From Rhizobium sullae (lineage in GTDB: Bacteria; Pseudomonadota; Alphaproteobacteria; Rhizobiales; Rhizobiaceae): a stretch of 64,000 nt of DNA. A program made the translations under genes and the position numbers. The stretch spans positions 2,170,001 through 2,234,000 of the forward strand of contig NZ_CP104144.1 of the NCBI RefSeq assembly GCF_025200715.1, read 5' to 3'. Positions 43,472 through 52,104 of this stretch are shown here, piece by piece. A model generated the notes under the pieces. It ran no database searches, had not been told where the DNA came from, and saw nothing but the letters and a program-made list of their open reading frames with translations. Within the stretch, counting starts at the first letter, position 1; the number at the start of each line of letters is the position of its first letter.

Positions 43472-44506
43472 TCAGGCGGAGTCACGCATGACGAGGGTCG
43501 CCTCGAGGATGACTTTGTTTACCGCAACCTTCCGGTCGGCTTCCCGATCCTCGATGCCGCCCAACAGCAGTTCCACGGCATTCGCCGCGATCTCAGAGGC
43601 ATTCTGGGCCATGGTCGTCAGCGAGGGGCAGGCGTATCGGCTGAGCGGATGGTCGTCGTGGCCGGCAATGCGCACATCGCACGTCTCGGTGCGGCCGATC
43701 TTCAATCCCGAAGCAAAAGCCGCAGCCATTGCACCGAAGGCAAAACGATCGTTGGCGCACAAAAGCGTCTTGCCGGGCAGGCCATTCTTCGCGAGAATTC
43801 TCCGCATCTGCTCGTAGCCGAGCCGTTCGAACTCCCAGGAGGGCGGCGCGTCGCAATCGATGACCAGCGGCGAATGTCCCTCCTTGATCATTGCTGCGCG
43901 GTAGCTGTCCTGTCGCTCGCCCGCATTTTCCGTCAGATGCGGAACATCGAGGAAAATCGGCGGCTCGCCGGATCGGCAAAGATACTGAACGATTTCCGCC
44001 ACGCTCTGAGAATTGTCGTTTCCGACGAAAGGCAGGTCGGCGCTTGCAGGATTGTCGAAGCAGACAACCGGTATGGCATCCGTCAGCCTTTCCAGGGCCG
44101 AACGGCGCGAGCCGGACCCCAGGGGCGCCACGATCACACCGGCCACCTTCAGCGATAGCAGCGTCCGCACCGCCTCCTCTTCCAGCTCGGGTCGCGTATG
44201 CGACGAAAGCTGCACCGGCCAGAATCCCTTGGCACGCAGCTTGAGCTCGATCAAAGACACGACCTGGACATAGAAAGGATCCGACATCGTGGGGACGATG
44301 ATTCCAATGTTCTTGGTCCGCTTGCGGTTGAGGTGCCGCGCAAAGAGGTTCGGCTCGAAGTTCGATTTCTTGAGGGCCGCCTCGATCCGCTTGCGCGTAA
44401 CATCCTTGATCAGCGTCGGATCGTCAAAATACTTCGACAGCGTCGGACGCGATACGCCGCAGGCGCTGGCGAAGTCGTCCATGGATCTGTAAGTCTTCTT
44501 GGCCAT
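43472..44506 (-). CDS. LacI-family transcriptional regulator
   Basis: A 344-residue repressor with an N-terminal HTH ('MDDFASACGVSRPTLSKYF') and hinge 'NLFARHLNRKRTKNIGIIVP', followed by a periplasmic-binding-like sensor domain. Convergent with the esterase and divergent from the sugar ABC transporter, which it probably controls together with the 41365 operon. Confidence 0.92.
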   Translation of the reverse strand: MAKKTYRSMDDFASACGVSRPTLSKYFDDPTLIKDVTRKRIEAALKKSNFEPNLFARHLNRKRTKNIGIIVPTMSDPFYVQVVSLIELKLRAKGFWPVQLSSHTRPELEEEAVRTLLSLKVAGVIVAPLGSGSRRSALERLTDAIPVVCFDNPASADLPFVGNDNSQSVAEIVQYLCRSGEPPIFLDVPHLTENAGERQDSYRAAMIKEGHSPLVIDCDAPPSWEFERLGYEQMRRILAKNGLPGKTLLCANDRFAFGAMAAAFASGLKIGRTETCDVRIAGHDDHPLSRYACPSLTTMAQNASEIAANAVELLLGGIEDREADRKVAVNKVILEATLVMRDSA

Positions 44507-44996
44507 TCAATTCCTTACCGCCGTGCGGATCGTTTCACTAACGGTCGAATCTGCCTTTGCACACGCAGCAAGACATTCAATGACAGGCGAAATTAGGCAA
44601 TAGATAAATCGTATCAAATCGCACCGGGCAACCCATTGCCGTTTCGAGCAGAAGCATTCTCGAAGACCTCGCAAACCGGAACCTCGCGCCGTTTTCCGAA
44701 GAACGAGGTGTGAATTCTCGACGCCGGAATTCCGACACATTGGGCAAACTTTCATTTGCTTACGAAAGTAAAGAAAAAACACGTCGCAAGCAATAAAAAT
44801 GATGCAAGAACTTTTCGCGCGCAAAATTTTTTAAATTGTTTTAAATCAATAATTTATCGAGAAAATCGATATCTTGATGATGCCATGATGGCACCTTTCA
44901 AGCGCTTCCTTGTTGACAGGCAGGGGCGTCCGGGAACCTACTCTTCAAGCGATCTTTGGGAGGATCGATCCATTGAACGTCTAACGGGAGGTAGAC
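44507..44996. promoter_or_regulatory. divergent regulatory region between LacI and the sugar-binding protein
   Basis: 490 bases with no gene. It holds GATAAATCGTATC (44603-44615), TATCGA-N5-TCGATA (44855-44871) and the perfect 13-base palindrome TGCCATGATGGCA (44881-44893), the last about 105 bases upstream of the binding-protein ATG. The 44760-44880 part is strongly AT-rich. These are candidate operators and promoters. Confidence 0.5.
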
Positions 44997-46244
44997 ATGA
45001 GATTCAACAATTTCAGCAGGAGTGTTAGAGCCGCCGCGGCCGCTTGGGCGCTCTGTGCCACGTCCGCATTCGCAGACACCACGATCGAGTTCATCCAGTG
45101 GTGGGAACCGGAAATGCCCGCCGGCGCGTTGCGCGGCATCATGGATGATTTCGAAGCCAAGAACCCCGGCATCAAGGTCACGCTCGTCAGCGGTCCCTAT
45201 GCCACGACACGCGACCAGATCGTCGTCGGCGCCGCTTCTGGCACGCTGAGCGACGTGGTGGGCCTCGATGGCGCATGGGTCAACAGCCTCGCCAAACAGG
45301 GCGCCATCGCTTCGATGGACGAGCTGATGGACGAGGTGGGCTACGATAGGACCCAGCTTGCCGATATCGTCAAGGTCGACGGCAAGAGCGTGATGTTCCC
45401 GCTCGCCTCCTTCGTCTATCCGGTCTTCGTAAACATGGATCTGGCCAAGGCTGCCGGCATCGACAAGATGCCGTCCACGCGCAGCGAATTCGCCGACGCC
45501 GCGAAGAAGATGACCGATGCCTCCAAGAACCAGTACGGCTGGGTGCTGCCGCTGTCGCTGCAGTCCCCGGGCGGCATCCAGAACGACGTGATGTCCTGGG
45601 TCTGGGCCTCAGGCGCCTCCATGTTGAAGGACGGCAAGCCGGACCTCGAAAACGAGGCCGTCGTCGGCACGCTCGACTACATCGAGTCGCTGAACAAGGC
45701 GCACGTCATCTCGCCCGGCATCTTCGCGAAGAAGGAACAGGACAAGGTCGAGGAATTCGTCAATGGCCGCGTCGGCATGATGGTCGATTCGCTCGCGCAC
45801 GTTAACCTCATCCGCGAGCGCAGTCCGAATCTCAAATTCGGCATCTCCGCGTTGCCGGCCGCCGACGGCTACACGGGCAAACGCGGCATGCCGTACGCAT
45901 CCTGGGGCATTGGTATCAGCGAGGGCAGCGAGCACAAGGACGAGGCCTGGAAGCTGGTCGAATATCTGATGAGCCCGGAAGTGAACGGGCGTCTCGTGTC
46001 GATCGCCAACGCCTTCCCCGGCAACGTCCATGCGAAGCCCGACTTCGTCGCCTCCGACCCGATATTCGCGGAAGCCTTCAAGATCTTCCAAAGCGGCTAT
46101 CCGGCCAACGAATTCGTCGGCCTTCCGGTCGCCGAAGAGTTGATGCGCGACCTGAACGTCGAAGTCCAGAAGGTGTTCGATGGCGGCCAGACGACCAAGG
46201 AAGCGGTCGCCAATGCGCAGAAGGCCTGGCTGGCCAAGTTCTGA
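44997..46244 (+). CDS. carbohydrate ABC transporter substrate-binding protein
   Basis: A 415-residue MalE-type periplasmic protein: signal peptide (basic start, 'AAAAAWALCATSAFA', cleavage near ADTT), then 'IEFIQWWEPEMPAGAL', 'DDFEAKNPGIKVTL', 'GTLSDVVGLDGAWVNSLA' and 'VNGRVGMMVDSLAHV'. GGGAGG precedes the ATG. Substrate unknown; the family includes binders of sugars, oligosaccharides and glycerol phosphates. Confidence 0.93.
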   Translation: MRFNNFSRSVRAAAAAWALCATSAFADTTIEFIQWWEPEMPAGALRGIMDDFEAKNPGIKVTLVSGPYATTRDQIVVGAASGTLSDVVGLDGAWVNSLAKQGAIASMDELMDEVGYDRTQLADIVKVDGKSVMFPLASFVYPVFVNMDLAKAAGIDKMPSTRSEFADAAKKMTDASKNQYGWVLPLSLQSPGGIQNDVMSWVWASGASMLKDGKPDLENEAVVGTLDYIESLNKAHVISPGIFAKKEQDKVEEFVNGRVGMMVDSLAHVNLIRERSPNLKFGISALPAADGYTGKRGMPYASWGIGISEGSEHKDEAWKLVEYLMSPEVNGRLVSIANAFPGNVHAKPDFVASDPIFAEAFKIFQSGYPANEFVGLPVAEELMRDLNVEVQKVFDGGQTTKEAVANAQKAWLAKF

Positions 46245-46261
46245 TCGACGATGTTTTACCA

Positions 46262-46292
46262 GCACCGGCAGCGCAACCTGCGCCGTCGGTGC
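46262..46292 (+). other. hairpin between the binding-protein and permease genes
   Basis: GCACCGGC-A-GCGC pairs with GCGC-C-GTCGGTGC around an AACCT loop: 12 pairs, one G-U and one mismatch. It lies 17 bases after the binding-protein stop. Such hairpins protect the abundant binding-protein message relative to the permeases. Confidence 0.65.
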
Positions 46293-46328
46293 AAATCGTC
46301 AGTTTCCGGCACATTGGAAAGTCGCACA

Positions 46329-47267
46329 ATGATTGGTTACGCTCCGGCATTGACCACGGCACAGACAAGGACGCACAAGAAGGGCTGGCTCAGCTATAAC
46401 ACCCTGAGAAAGCTGGTACCGTATTTCTACGTGTCGCCGGCCACGTTTCTTCTCGTCCTGTTGATGCTGTTTCCCATGCTGATGGTCCTACGCTATTCGC
46501 TGATGGACGGTGCGATCATGAAGAAGGACGCTGCCTTCGCCGGATTGCAGAACTACATCACCATCTTCGCGGATCCGGTTTTCTGGCAATCGGTCGGCCA
46601 GACGCTCTATTTCACGGTGATGAGCGTGGTCTTCCATTTCATCATCGGCCTCGCCTTCGCGCTTCTGCTGAATACGACACGCGTCGACCCGGTCATTCGC
46701 AGCATCCTGCGCGTTCTCTACATCCTGCCGTGGCTTTTTACGGCTGTCATCATCGCCATCATCTGGCGCCTACTGCTCGACCCGAACGGTGTCGTCAACA
46801 GCGTGCTGTCGGCGCTCCACGTCATCGACTTCAAGGTCGAGTGGTTCTCCTCCACGAGCACCGCAATCCATGCGCTCACCTTCGCGAACATCTGGGCAGG
46901 CTATCCGCTCTACATGGTTAGCCTGCTTGCCGGCCTCCAGGGCATTCCGAAGGAGTTGTACGAAGCCGCCAGCATCGACGGCGCCAACGAATTCGACATG
47001 TTCTGGCATATCACCATTCCCCAGCTGATGCCGATCATCGTCAGCATCGCGCTCCTGGATTTCATCTGGACGATGCAGGTCTTCCCGCTCGTATGGATGA
47101 CGACGGGAGGCGGTCCGATCTACTCGACGGAAATGCTTTCCACATTCACCTACAAGCTCGCTTTCGCCCGTTATGAATTCTCGCTCGCCTCGGCCAGCGC
47201 GATCATCATTCTCATCATCTCGATGAGCGTCACTTACTTCTACATCAAGCACCAGCAGCGCAGGTAG
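46329..47267 (+). CDS. sugar ABC transporter permease (MalF/UgpA type)
   Basis: A 312-residue inner-membrane protein with six predicted helices and the EAA loop 'LYEAASIDGANEFDMFWHIT'. 'NIWAGYPLYMVSLLAGLQGIPKE' (in part) precedes it. The ATG at 46329 has GGAAAG upstream. Follows the binding protein. Confidence 0.92.
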   Translation: MIGYAPALTTAQTRTHKKGWLSYNTLRKLVPYFYVSPATFLLVLLMLFPMLMVLRYSLMDGAIMKKDAAFAGLQNYITIFADPVFWQSVGQTLYFTVMSVVFHFIIGLAFALLLNTTRVDPVIRSILRVLYILPWLFTAVIIAIIWRLLLDPNGVVNSVLSALHVIDFKVEWFSSTSTAIHALTFANIWAGYPLYMVSLLAGLQGIPKELYEAASIDGANEFDMFWHITIPQLMPIIVSIALLDFIWTMQVFPLVWMTTGGGPIYSTEMLSTFTYKLAFARYEFSLASASAIIILIISMSVTYFYIKHQQRR

Positions 47268-47273
47268 GCGGCC

Positions 47274-48119
47274 ATGGCAAAGCGTTCCTTCAAAAACACG
47301 GTCCTGCCGACCATCCTCACCTATATCGGGCTTGCCATCGGCCTCGTCTTCGCGGCCTTCCCGATCGTCTGGATGTTCTTCAGCTCCCTGAAATCCAACA
47401 CCGAGATCTTCGCCCTCCCACCCACGCTTCTGCCGAAAACCTTCACGATCGCGGCGTATCTCACGATCTTCAACGACCCTGTGAAGGTCCGGTTCTTCAT
47501 CAACAGCTATTTCGTCGCGAGCGTCGTGACCTTTCTGACAGTGGTGATCGCGATCCTGACTGCCTACGCCTTCAGCCGCTATTCGTTCCGCTTCAAGAAC
47601 ACGTTGAACGTCTTCATCATCAGCACGCAGACCGTTCCGCCGATTACCTTGCTCATCCCCTATTTCGGCATGGTCGTGGCGTTCCGGATATTCGATACCT
47701 ATCTGGCGCTGGTTATGACCTACATGGTCTTCACCCTGCCCTACGCCGTGCTCCTGATGACCGGTTATTTTAACACGCTTCCGAAAGAACTCGACGAAGC
47801 GGTTATGGTGGATGGCGGATCGAGCTGGACGGCCCTGTGGCGGGTGATCGTCCCCGTCTCGGTCCCCGGGATCGTCGCGACGGCGGTCTACACCTTTCTG
47901 CTGGCCTGGAACGAATTCCTCTTCGCCCTGACGCTCACCAAGTCGATGGATCTCAGAACGGTGCCCATCGGCATCCAGCTCCTGATGGGACAACACGCCT
48001 TCGAATGGAACGAGATGATGGCGATGAGCGTGCTGGGATCGCTTCCGCTTCTGGTTCTATACCTCGTCGCCCAGCGCTATTTCCTGGCCGGTATGACCGC
48101 CGGTTCCGTGAAGAGCTAA
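47274..48119 (+). CDS. sugar ABC transporter permease (MalG/UgpE type)
   Basis: A 281-residue permease, six helices, EAA loop 'LDEAVMVDGGSSWTALWRVI' and the C-terminal 'GSVKS' typical of MalG-like proteins. Starts 6 bases after the first permease. Together they need the ATPase at 35972. Confidence 0.92.
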   Translation: MAKRSFKNTVLPTILTYIGLAIGLVFAAFPIVWMFFSSLKSNTEIFALPPTLLPKTFTIAAYLTIFNDPVKVRFFINSYFVASVVTFLTVVIAILTAYAFSRYSFRFKNTLNVFIISTQTVPPITLLIPYFGMVVAFRIFDTYLALVMTYMVFTLPYAVLLMTGYFNTLPKELDEAVMVDGGSSWTALWRVIVPVSVPGIVATAVYTFLLAWNEFLFALTLTKSMDLRTVPIGIQLLMGQHAFEWNEMMAMSVLGSLPLLVLYLVAQRYFLAGMTAGSVKS

Positions 48120-48398
48120 AGCGGTCCCGAGCTTCCACGCGGCGCTAAAGACATCATCAACCGCAAGGGGATTGGCGAAGAGCTCGTCCGCCGCGCCCGA
48201 CCGCCTTCAGAAAGCGCATAACGAGATCAGCAAATGTCTCGCTGGCGGCGAATGCGATCATAAGGTGATGTTTCGTCTTCGCCCAAATCGAATTTCGAGA
48301 CTGCCACGGTGCCGGCCTTGAGATAGAATTTTCGCGATGAGCCTATGTTTGTAGAATTCCGCGGCTACCGATCCCATCAACGGCGCTCATCAACCGCC
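48120..48398. other. no recognisable gene
   Basis: Only short frames without convincing starts. It separates the sugar transporter from a minus-strand unknown gene. Confidence 0.5.
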
Positions 48399-48800
48399 TT
48401 ATTCGGCAGCTGCCAGAAAGAAGCTGTTTTGTGAGGAAGCGGCGAGAGCATGAACCCTAGCTTCAGTCTTGGCGATCAGCTGATAGAATTCGTCCTGCGC
48501 CTCCACATCCAGCTGGATGACAGCGTTGACATCGTCTGGCGTGTCACAGATGCAGGCGACTGCCGAGATCGGACAGATGCCGCCTGGATAGCGTTTCCCG
48601 GTTCCGGTATAGGCGCGGCGGCCCCAGCGTTCCGAATAAACTGTCTCTTCGCGGTCGAGGTGCAGAATGGTTCCCTTGCACGCGGTGACGATGGCGGCCT
48701 TGCCGTAGGCGAACCAGTGGTAGTTCAGCTTCCGCAGAATATATTTGCCGGTGATGTCCTCACCCGCCAACTCCGCTGGGTCATCAATCATTCTGATCAT
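48399..48800 (-). CDS. unrecognised 133-residue protein
   Basis: Starts MIRMIDDPAELAGEDITGKY with 'LRKLNYHWFAYGKAAIVTACKG', 'YSERWGRRAYTGTGKRYPGG' and 'VIQLDVEAQDEFYQLIAKTE' (in part). Coding-like composition, GAGGTAGCC upstream of the ATG at 48800, no transmembrane segment or signal peptide. Three to four cysteines cluster in the middle. No family recognised; it stands alone. Confidence 0.6.
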   Translation of the reverse strand: MIRMIDDPAELAGEDITGKYILRKLNYHWFAYGKAAIVTACKGTILHLDREETVYSERWGRRAYTGTGKRYPGGICPISAVACICDTPDDVNAVIQLDVEAQDEFYQLIAKTEARVHALAASSQNSFFLAAAE

Positions 48801-49090
48801 GATGGCTACCTCTCATGTCGCGCTAATATCCTTCAGCGTTGCCAGCGCGACAAGATAGAAAAACGTAATATTCGTAGTAGCTTAGTCACAAAGTGTTTCC
48901 GATTCTTACACTTCGAGCACCCGTTCAGACGGCTGGTGGTGTTTGGGAAGAGCTGAATCGAGTTGGAATCAACCGAAAGCGCGTCGTTTCGTGGTGAAGG
49001 TTCAAAGATACGTGGGACGGCCGAGCCGATGGCATAAATTACCCTGACCTGCGTGTCCGACGAGCTTTTTAGCGACGACTTATCTTTGAA
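48801..49090. other. no recognisable gene
   Basis: Intergenic DNA between the unknown protein and the LysR gene, with mixed GC content. No operator or RNA gene could be identified. Confidence 0.45.
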
Positions 49091-50011
49091 CTACTGGTTT
49101 GGTTCCAGGTCCCGCGCTTCAACCCTCAGCCACTCGACAAACTGTGCAACGCGAGCATTCTTGGCGCTTCGCGACGGCTCGATGAGGAAGTAGCCGTTTC
49201 GTGTAGTGACCGAATGCCCGGTAAGTCTGACCAGAGCTTTTTGATCCAACAAGTTTTTGACCAGACGCTTCCACCCCAATGCAATTCCCTGACCGTTCAA
49301 GGCCGCGTAGATAGCTTCGGTATAAAAACTGCATCGCAAGCCTGCCGGCCGTTTCGGGGCCTGAATCGCAAACGCGGCGAACCACTCGTCCCATCCGGTC
49401 CAGCTTGGATCTTCGGTGTCAGAGCTGATTAGAGGGTGCCGCGTTAATTCGTGCAGGTCTGCAAACTGCCCCAGCTGCTCGGCATAATCCGGGCTGCAGA
49501 CCGGAAAAATCTCGTCCTCGAAGAGAAGTTCGGCTCGACCGTCTGGCCACATCCCATTTCCATAACGGATCGCTAAATCGATATCGCTTCCATCGAGGCT
49601 TGCAGCATTGTCTTGAGAGATGATCCGAAGCGGGATCTCCGCGTACTTTTTAGAAAATGAGGCGATCTTCGGCAGTAGCCAGAAATGGGAGAAGGCGACG
49701 CTCGCCGAAATCGTAAGGCCCTCGTGGCTTTCGTCCCTTTTTATTTCCGCGATCGTGTCAGCCATAAGGTTAAAGGCCGTCGTTGTAGCCGCAGAAAGGC
49801 TCCGGCCCTTGTCTGTGGCTTCGATCTTTCGATGCAAGCGCCTGAAGAGCGGAACGCCAAGGTCTTTTTCCAGCAGATGGATCTGACGGCTGACGGCTGC
49901 TTGCGTGACGCCCAATTCACTCGCCGCCTTGGTGAAGCTCCCTAGCCGGGCAACAGCTTCGAACGCGGTCAATCCGGTCAAAGGAGGGAGCTTTCTACGC
50001 AAACTCACCAA
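49091..50011 (-). CDS. LysR-type regulator (GcvA/AmpR-like)
   Basis: A 306-residue LysR protein with 'LPPLTGLTAFEAVARLGSFT', 'AASELGVTQAAVSRQIHLLE' in the winged helix and 'SHFWLLPKI' in the effector domain, the pattern of the GcvA subgroup. It is flanked by non-coding DNA, so its target is unclear; the MOSC/betaine operon upstream is one possibility. Confidence 0.92.
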   Translation of the reverse strand: MVSLRRKLPPLTGLTAFEAVARLGSFTKAASELGVTQAAVSRQIHLLEKDLGVPLFRRLHRKIEATDKGRSLSAATTTAFNLMADTIAEIKRDESHEGLTISASVAFSHFWLLPKIASFSKKYAEIPLRIISQDNAASLDGSDIDLAIRYGNGMWPDGRAELLFEDEIFPVCSPDYAEQLGQFADLHELTRHPLISSDTEDPSWTGWDEWFAAFAIQAPKRPAGLRCSFYTEAIYAALNGQGIALGWKRLVKNLLDQKALVRLTGHSVTTRNGYFLIEPSRSAKNARVAQFVEWLRVEARDLEPNQ

Positions 50012-50256
50012 GACAAAGGACCTCCTATGACCTTAACCGCCGTCTCTTTAGCATTACACTGAGTTATGTCCTATACGGTTGAGAAATGCCATTGACGACG
50101 ACGTCTGCAGGACTTCATCACGATCCATAGCATAAGGCCAAATTATAGTCCGGCTCGAACGTGGCAGCGGCAGATGGAAAACGTTTCCCGTCCTCTCGAA
50201 CCGTCTAATTCGGCAAAAGGCGCTGAATCCGCCGTGCTGGGCGTCGGTTCCCGGCC

Positions 50257-50991
50257 TTAAAGAAGCACGGGGTCGCCGACCCTCAAAATGCCTCGATGAG
50301 CAGGTCGGCAATAGACACCCATATTCCGGTTGCCATACCGGATGACATTCCTGAGTATTTCAGGATCATTCTCGAGGCCTTCCTGAGCGATAATTGTAAA
50401 CCCACAACGCTTCGTCGGCGCGACTACGGCGTTTGAGACTGCTCCCAGGCGGAGCGGCCGACCGATCCAGTCCAACTCAGCAAAGCCTTTGATGCCGATA
50501 TCAGATTTCACGAATATATTAGGCCTAAATCTCCGGCAGTCTGGATCGCCGTCGGGATGGATGGATTTAAGGTATTCCACAGAAGCGCTTGTGAGCAGAT
50601 GGAGTGGCGCAACATCATATCGATTGACGGCAAATTCCGTTTCGGCCGTACCGTATCCGGATCGCTCATACGGTCTCACAGTCACTTCGAAACCGAAGAA
50701 TGCAGACAAAAGGCTCGTGAGATGTGGTGCGCCGATGGCAAGCCAATCTTGGTCTGGCACTTGGACTTCAACTCCGCCGGCAGCCGCAGTCCTGGATTTG
50801 ACGAATATGGCTTTATGCCAACGCTGATCGCGTTCGGGATGGGCAACAGTTCCCGTCGCTACCTCCACCAGGGCAAACCGTCGATCACCGACCACTCCGT
50901 CGACGGAAACCTCAGCATGATCCAGCCTCTCTCCCGCCACTGAGCTTACCGGATAGCGCCAAAGTTCACCGATGCTACCTATTTGCCGCAC
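50257..50991 (-). CDS. MOSC-domain protein (YcbX-like without ferredoxin domain)
   Basis: A 244-residue protein with MOSC_N ('IGELWRYPVSSVAGERLDHA') and MOSC core ('VVGDRRFALVE', 'RFRPNIFVKSDI', 'PTKRCGFTIIAQEGLENDP', with the Cys that coordinates Mo in related proteins). Compared with YcbX (about 370 residues) the C-terminal [2Fe-2S] ferredoxin domain is missing. It starts 2 bases after the AraC regulator stop and is last in the betaine operon. A role in reducing N-oxygenated compounds is possible. Confidence 0.87.
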   Translation of the reverse strand: MRQIGSIGELWRYPVSSVAGERLDHAEVSVDGVVGDRRFALVEVATGTVAHPERDQRWHKAIFVKSRTAAAGGVEVQVPDQDWLAIGAPHLTSLLSAFFGFEVTVRPYERSGYGTAETEFAVNRYDVAPLHLLTSASVEYLKSIHPDGDPDCRRFRPNIFVKSDIGIKGFAELDWIGRPLRLGAVSNAVVAPTKRCGFTIIAQEGLENDPEILRNVIRYGNRNMGVYCRPAHRGILRVGDPVLL

Positions 50992-50993
50992 GT

Positions 50994-52025
50994 TTAATGA
51001 ACTCCCACGGTCGCAGCGCGAAGCTGGGAGGGAGTCTGTCCGAATAGGCGCTTGAACGTTCTCGTGAAATGAGACGCGTTTTCGAAACCGACGTCGAGGG
51101 CAATCTCGATCATCGGCAGTCTTGAATGGGCGAGCAATGACTTTGCACGCTCCATGCGCACACGGGTATAGGCCTGGGCTGGCGACATTCCAGTCTTCTC
51201 AAGGAATACGCGCTCGAGTTGGCGCCGCGACAGTCCCACCGACGACGCCAGCGCCGGGATCGAGATCCCGTCTTCCAGATGCTGTTCCATCGTGATCATC
51301 GCAGCCTTCACGCGTGCATCGTCATAATTTTCGTGGAGCGGCCGGCGGGGCTGTACATCGGCTGGAGACCGTGCCTTTTCGATCTGCAAAACCTCCAAGG
51401 CGTTTCGCTCAGCCTCCCGGCTGATGTATCGTCGCACGAGCAAGGCAGCCATGTCGGCAGCGCTGCTTCCGCCTGCGCAAGACCCGCGCTGGCGATCGAG
51501 ATTGAAAATCCGATCCGACCGCACCGGAAGATCGGGAAACCTCTCCCGGAAACTCTTGGCATGCAGCCAGCTTACGCACGTCTCATGACGCGTCATCAGA
51601 CCGGCATCCGCAAGAATGAACGAACCGGTGCAGAGCCCAATCAGCGGTACCTTCTGGATGGAGGCCCGCTTCAGGAAGGCAACCGTCTCCTGGTCAACAG
51701 GCCGCTCCACGCAGAGCAGCCCGCCAACCACGACGATGTAGTTGAAACGGGACGGATCGACGAAGTCCGACGTGGGAGCGACCTGGACACCACAACTCGA
51801 TGTAATCAGATGTCTGGTACTTCCGAGCACCTGCCAATCGGCAAGGACCCTTCCGGAACGATCAGCTTCGTCGCTCGCCAGGCGCAAGGTATCGACGAAC
51901 AGCGCGAAGGCCGAAAGCGTAAACGATCGAGCCAGAACGAAGCCCACCTTAAGGCGCTTAGGTGGTACCGTGGTATCTCCGGTTCGTAAATCTTCTCGTC
52001 GCATCATCTTGTCTCCCTGGTACAT
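50994..52025 (-). CDS. GATase1-like/AraC-type regulator (GbdR/CdhR-like)
   Basis: A 343-residue regulator: an N-terminal DJ-1/PfpI-like domain ('LKVGFVLARSFTLSAFALFV', 'PLIGLCTGSFILADAGLM') and a C-terminal AraC HTH ('IPALASSVGLSRRQLERVFL', 'IEIALDVGFENASHFTRTFK'). GbdR and CdhR, which control glycine betaine and carnitine catabolism, have this architecture. Located right after a betaine-type importer, it is a good candidate for the activator of this locus. Confidence 0.9.
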   Translation of the reverse strand: MYQGDKMMRREDLRTGDTTVPPKRLKVGFVLARSFTLSAFALFVDTLRLASDEADRSGRVLADWQVLGSTRHLITSSCGVQVAPTSDFVDPSRFNYIVVVGGLLCVERPVDQETVAFLKRASIQKVPLIGLCTGSFILADAGLMTRHETCVSWLHAKSFRERFPDLPVRSDRIFNLDRQRGSCAGGSSAADMAALLVRRYISREAERNALEVLQIEKARSPADVQPRRPLHENYDDARVKAAMITMEQHLEDGISIPALASSVGLSRRQLERVFLEKTGMSPAQAYTRVRMERAKSLLAHSRLPMIEIALDVGFENASHFTRTFKRLFGQTPSQLRAATVGVH

Positions 52026-52104
52026 TTGCTCGCCTGGAGCAGACGTTGATTTGATCCGAAAACTGCGAGCAAGCAGTGTTCATCGATGCAGAAGAAGCTA
52101 TTTT

